From Clostridiales bacterium (GTDB lineage: Bacteria > Bacillota > Clostridia > Lachnospirales > Lachnospiraceae), in assembly GCA_019420405.1 (NCBI GenBank), contig JAHZHF010000119.1:1-7506 (forward strand): a stretch of 7,506 nucleotides of DNA. Reading direction: 5' to 3'. Below are positions 5,727 to 7,506 of this stretch, piece after piece. The position numbers were made by a program, and so were the translations under genes. How positions within the stretch are numbered: the stretch's first letter is position 1; each line of letters opens with the position of its first letter. Below the pieces are notes generated by a model that saw only the letters and a program-made list of their open reading frames with translations, was not told where the DNA came from and ran no database searches.

Positions 5727-6923
5727 TTACAGTCTCTTCGCGATCGCCTTGATAAACTCCTCGCTGTTTAATACAGTCGGATTCTCAATCGTTGTGATCA
5801 GCGCCAGATCCTTTGTCATCTCACCGGCCTCAATCGTATCAATGGTCGCCTTCTCCAGTCTGTCAGCGAACTCCATCAGCTCGTTATTTCCATCCAGCTC
5901 TCCGCGTTTTCTCAGAGCTCCCGTCCACGCGAAGATCGTTGCCACTGAGTTGGTGGAAGTCTCCTCGCCTTTTAAGTGCTTGTAGTAGTGGCGCTGTACG
6001 GTTCCGTGAGCTGCCTCGTACTCATAGTAACCTTCCGGGGACACGAGCACGGAAGTCATCATTGCCAGAGATCCGAACGCGGAGGAAACCATATCGCTCA
6101 TCACGTCTCCGTCATAATTCTTACATGCCCAGATATATCCGCCCTCGGACTTCATCACGCGGGCTACGGCATCGTCGATCAGCGTATAGAAATACTCGAT
6201 TCCGGCCGCTTTAAACTTCTCCTCAAACTCTGCGTCGTAGATCTCCTGGAAGATGTCCTTAAATGTATGGTCATATTTCTTAGAGATCGTATCTTTTGTG
6301 GCAAACCAGAGATCCTGCTTCGTATCCAGAGCATAGGAGAAGCAGCTTCTCGCAAAGCTCTCGATGGATTTGTTTATATTGTGCATTCCCTGTACGATAC
6401 CCGGGCCATCGAAATTATGTACCAGCTCTTTTGTCTGTGTTCCGTCCTCCGCCGTGTACACAAGTTCTACCTTTCCGGCGCCCGGAATCTTCATCTCCGA
6501 TCCCTTGTATACATCGCCGTATGCATGTCTGGCAATTGTAATCGGCTTCTTCCAGTTTTTCACACAGGGCTCAATTCCCTTGACAACAATAGGAGCGCGG
6601 AATACGGTTCCGTCCAGAATCGCACGGATCGTTCCGTTCGGGCTCTTCCACATCTCTTTTAAGTCATACTCATCCATGCGCGCCGCATTCGGAGTAATCG
6701 TCGCACACTTAACCGCCACTTTATACTTCTTCGTAGCAAGAGCAGAATCCACCGTCACCTGATCATCCGTCTCATTTCTGTGCTCAAGTCCCAGATCGTA
6801 ATACTCTGTCTTCAGATCAATATAAGGGATGAGCAGCTCATCTTTGATCATCTTCCAGAGAATTCTTGTCATTTCGTCTCCATCCATCTCCACAAGTGGA
6901 GTTGTCATTTTAATTTTTTCCAT
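5727..6923 (-). CDS. icd: Isocitrate dehydrogenase (NADP+), homodimeric eukaryote-type
   Basis: Oxidatively decarboxylates isocitrate to 2-oxoglutarate with reduction of NADP+, supplying glutamate carbon and NADPH in the cytoplasm. The 398 residues align throughout with the human IDH1/IDH2 subfamily rather than the E. coli Icd type. Substrate residues are SPNGTIR (94-100), Arg109 and ARHAYGD (131-137, Arg132 matching human Arg132). The metal aspartates are Asp250 (LIDD), Asp273 and Asp277 (NYDGDVMSD, 269-277). The coenzyme loop AAHGTVQRHY (304-313) has the Arg311-His312 pair that contacts the 2'-phosphate of NADP+ in this subfamily, and ETSTNSVATIFAWTGAL (321-337) follows. The ATG at 6923 has AGGAGG (6931-6936) 7 bases upstream. 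The GntR/FCD gene ends 47 bases upstream on the same strand with no terminator between, so cotranscription is likely. No aconitase or citrate synthase gene is present here. Confidence 0.97.
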   Translation of the reverse strand: MEKIKMTTPLVEMDGDEMTRILWKMIKDELLIPYIDLKTEYYDLGLEHRNETDDQVTVDSALATKKYKVAVKCATITPNAARMDEYDLKEMWKSPNGTIRAILDGTVFRAPIVVKGIEPCVKNWKKPITIARHAYGDVYKGSEMKIPGAGKVELVYTAEDGTQTKELVHNFDGPGIVQGMHNINKSIESFARSCFSYALDTKQDLWFATKDTISKKYDHTFKDIFQEIYDAEFEEKFKAAGIEYFYTLIDDAVARVMKSEGGYIWACKNYDGDVMSDMVSSAFGSLAMMTSVLVSPEGYYEYEAAHGTVQRHYYKHLKGEETSTNSVATIFAWTGALRKRGELDGNNELMEFADRLEKATIDTIEAGEMTKDLALITTIENPTVLNSEEFIKAIAKRL

Positions 6924-6930
6924 TTTGTTT

Positions 6931-6936
6931 CCTCCT
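6931..6936 (-). promoter_or_regulatory. Ribosome binding site of icd
   Basis: A perfect AGGAGG on the minus strand, 7 bases before the ATG at 6923. It predicts strong translation. Confidence 0.85.
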
Positions 6937-6970
6937 GATTTTTCCCGGTTTCCTGAAAGATAAATATGGA

Positions 6971-7506
6971 TTAATAGCCCTGTTTTTTCAGGTTCTGCAT
7001 TACATGCATAATGTGCTCGTTCGCAAGCTGTTCCGCCATCTCCGGATCGCGGTCCTTTATGGCACGCAGGATCTGCCGGTGTTCGCGGATAGATTTTCTC
7101 GCCCGCTCCTCCGAGACAATCGAAGATTTTCTGGCAGTCTTAACATAATTATGAAAATCCGACAGCACATGGCTTAAGATTCTGCTTCCGGACGCCTCGT
7201 ACAGGATCGCATGAAATCTGCCGTCCAGCGCCGCAATCTGCTCAGTATTAAAGCCGCTCTCCTTCTTCATCTGAAATTCTGACAGAAGGATTGCTTCTTC
7301 CAGCTCGTCCATCTGTTCCTCTGTAATATGCTCCGCCGCCCAGCGCGCGCAGAGTCCCTCCAGCATCGAACGGATTGTATAAATATCCCAGATATCCTTG
7401 TGAGAGATCCCGGTCACATAAGCGCCCCGGTTCGGGATAATAGTAACGAGGCCTTCCAGCTCCAGTTGGCGCAGTGCCTCGCGCACCGGAGTCCGGCTCA
7501 CTCCCA
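6971..7506 (-). CDS. GntR-family transcriptional regulator, FCD (FadR-like) domain, partial
   Basis: A DNA-binding regulator with a winged-helix N-domain and a ligand-binding FCD domain. The window edge cuts the 5' end: the visible frame is open to the last base and reads GVSRTPVREALRQLELEGLV, the recognition-helix half of the GntR helix-turn-helix, so roughly the first 40 residues are missing. The GTG at 7501 is the Val of this motif and not a start. The wing reads NRGAYVTGIS. The FCD domain follows, from about DIYTIRSMLEGLCARWAAEH to the stop; the conserved metal-ligand pattern is present as ALDGRFHAILYEASG (Asp and His), IREHRQILRAI (His) and NEHIMHV (His). FCD proteins usually sense small carboxylates or sugar acids. 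Because it lies 47 bases upstream of icd on the same strand, a citrate-cycle carboxylate is a reasonable but unproven ligand. The regulated genes may also lie outside the window. Confidence 0.93.
   Translation of the reverse strand, partial: GVSRTPVREALRQLELEGLVTIIPNRGAYVTGISHKDIWDIYTIRSMLEGLCARWAAEHITEEQMDELEEAILLSEFQMKKESGFNTEQIAALDGRFHAILYEASGSRILSHVLSDFHNYVKTARKSSIVSEERARKSIREHRQILRAIKDRDPEMAEQLANEHIMHVMQNLKKQGY

Noticed and set aside
6999..7026. Possible icd promoter inside the GntR gene (TTGCGA at 7026-7021, TGTAAT at 7004-6999, minus strand, 16-base spacer)
   Set aside because: The bases are codons of the regulator, the -35 is weak and the spacer short. It is consistent with chance and too weak to list as a feature.
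7499..7501. GTG at 7501 as the start of the GntR gene
   Set aside because: It encodes the Val of the GVSRTPVREALR recognition helix, and the frame is open upstream to the window edge. The gene is truncated by the window.

Overview
The window looks like ordinary chromosomal DNA from an anaerobic, fermentative member of the Bacillota, most likely class Clostridia and plausibly Lachnospiraceae. This rests on the gene set (Pta-AckA acetate fermentation, MgtE, a YlbM/TmcAL protein, a eukaryote-type NADP isocitrate dehydrogenase), strong AGGAGG-type ribosome binding sites, TTGTAT/TATAAT-like promoters with 17-base spacers, and roughly balanced base composition. The genus cannot be fixed from the sequence alone. 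I see no mobile elements, phage genes, CRISPR array, tRNA or rRNA.

Layout from left to right. Bases 1-140 are an intergenic tail with a candidate ackA terminator hairpin. On the minus strand, pta (2366-1371) and ackA (1337-141) form a two-gene operon with a clear promoter at 2411-2439. Next to it, mgtE (3917-2565, minus) ends in a long hairpin whose stem contains the mgtE stop codon. mgtE and tmcAL (4022-5311, plus) diverge from a compact region in which their -10 elements share bases. Behind tmcAL, after 86 bases, lies a 74-residue cysteine-containing protein (5398-5622). A long hairpin (5655-5714) with T-rich flanks on both sides separates it from the convergent icd gene (6923-5727, minus). 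icd is preceded on its own strand by a GntR/FCD regulator (6971-7506) that runs off the right edge of the window.

How the genes work together. Pta and AckA convert acetyl-CoA through acetyl phosphate to acetate and ATP, the main energy-conserving step of acetate fermentation. TmcAL consumes acetate and ATP to acetylate the wobble cytidine of elongator tRNA-Met, so its location beside the acetate operon is suggestive, though not proof of a functional link. MgtE supplies Mg2+. Isocitrate dehydrogenase makes 2-oxoglutarate and NADPH for glutamate synthesis, and the adjacent GntR/FCD protein may control it. No stretch longer than 300 bases lacks a gene; the longest gap (2367-2564) holds the mgtE terminator and the pta promoter.

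Most of the window is housekeeping. The less explained items are the small cysteine protein behind tmcAL, the overlapping divergent promoters, palindromes on the -35 elements of the pta and mgtE promoters, a degenerate Rex-like site upstream of pta, and an mgtE leader too short for the Mg2+ riboswitch known for this gene family.
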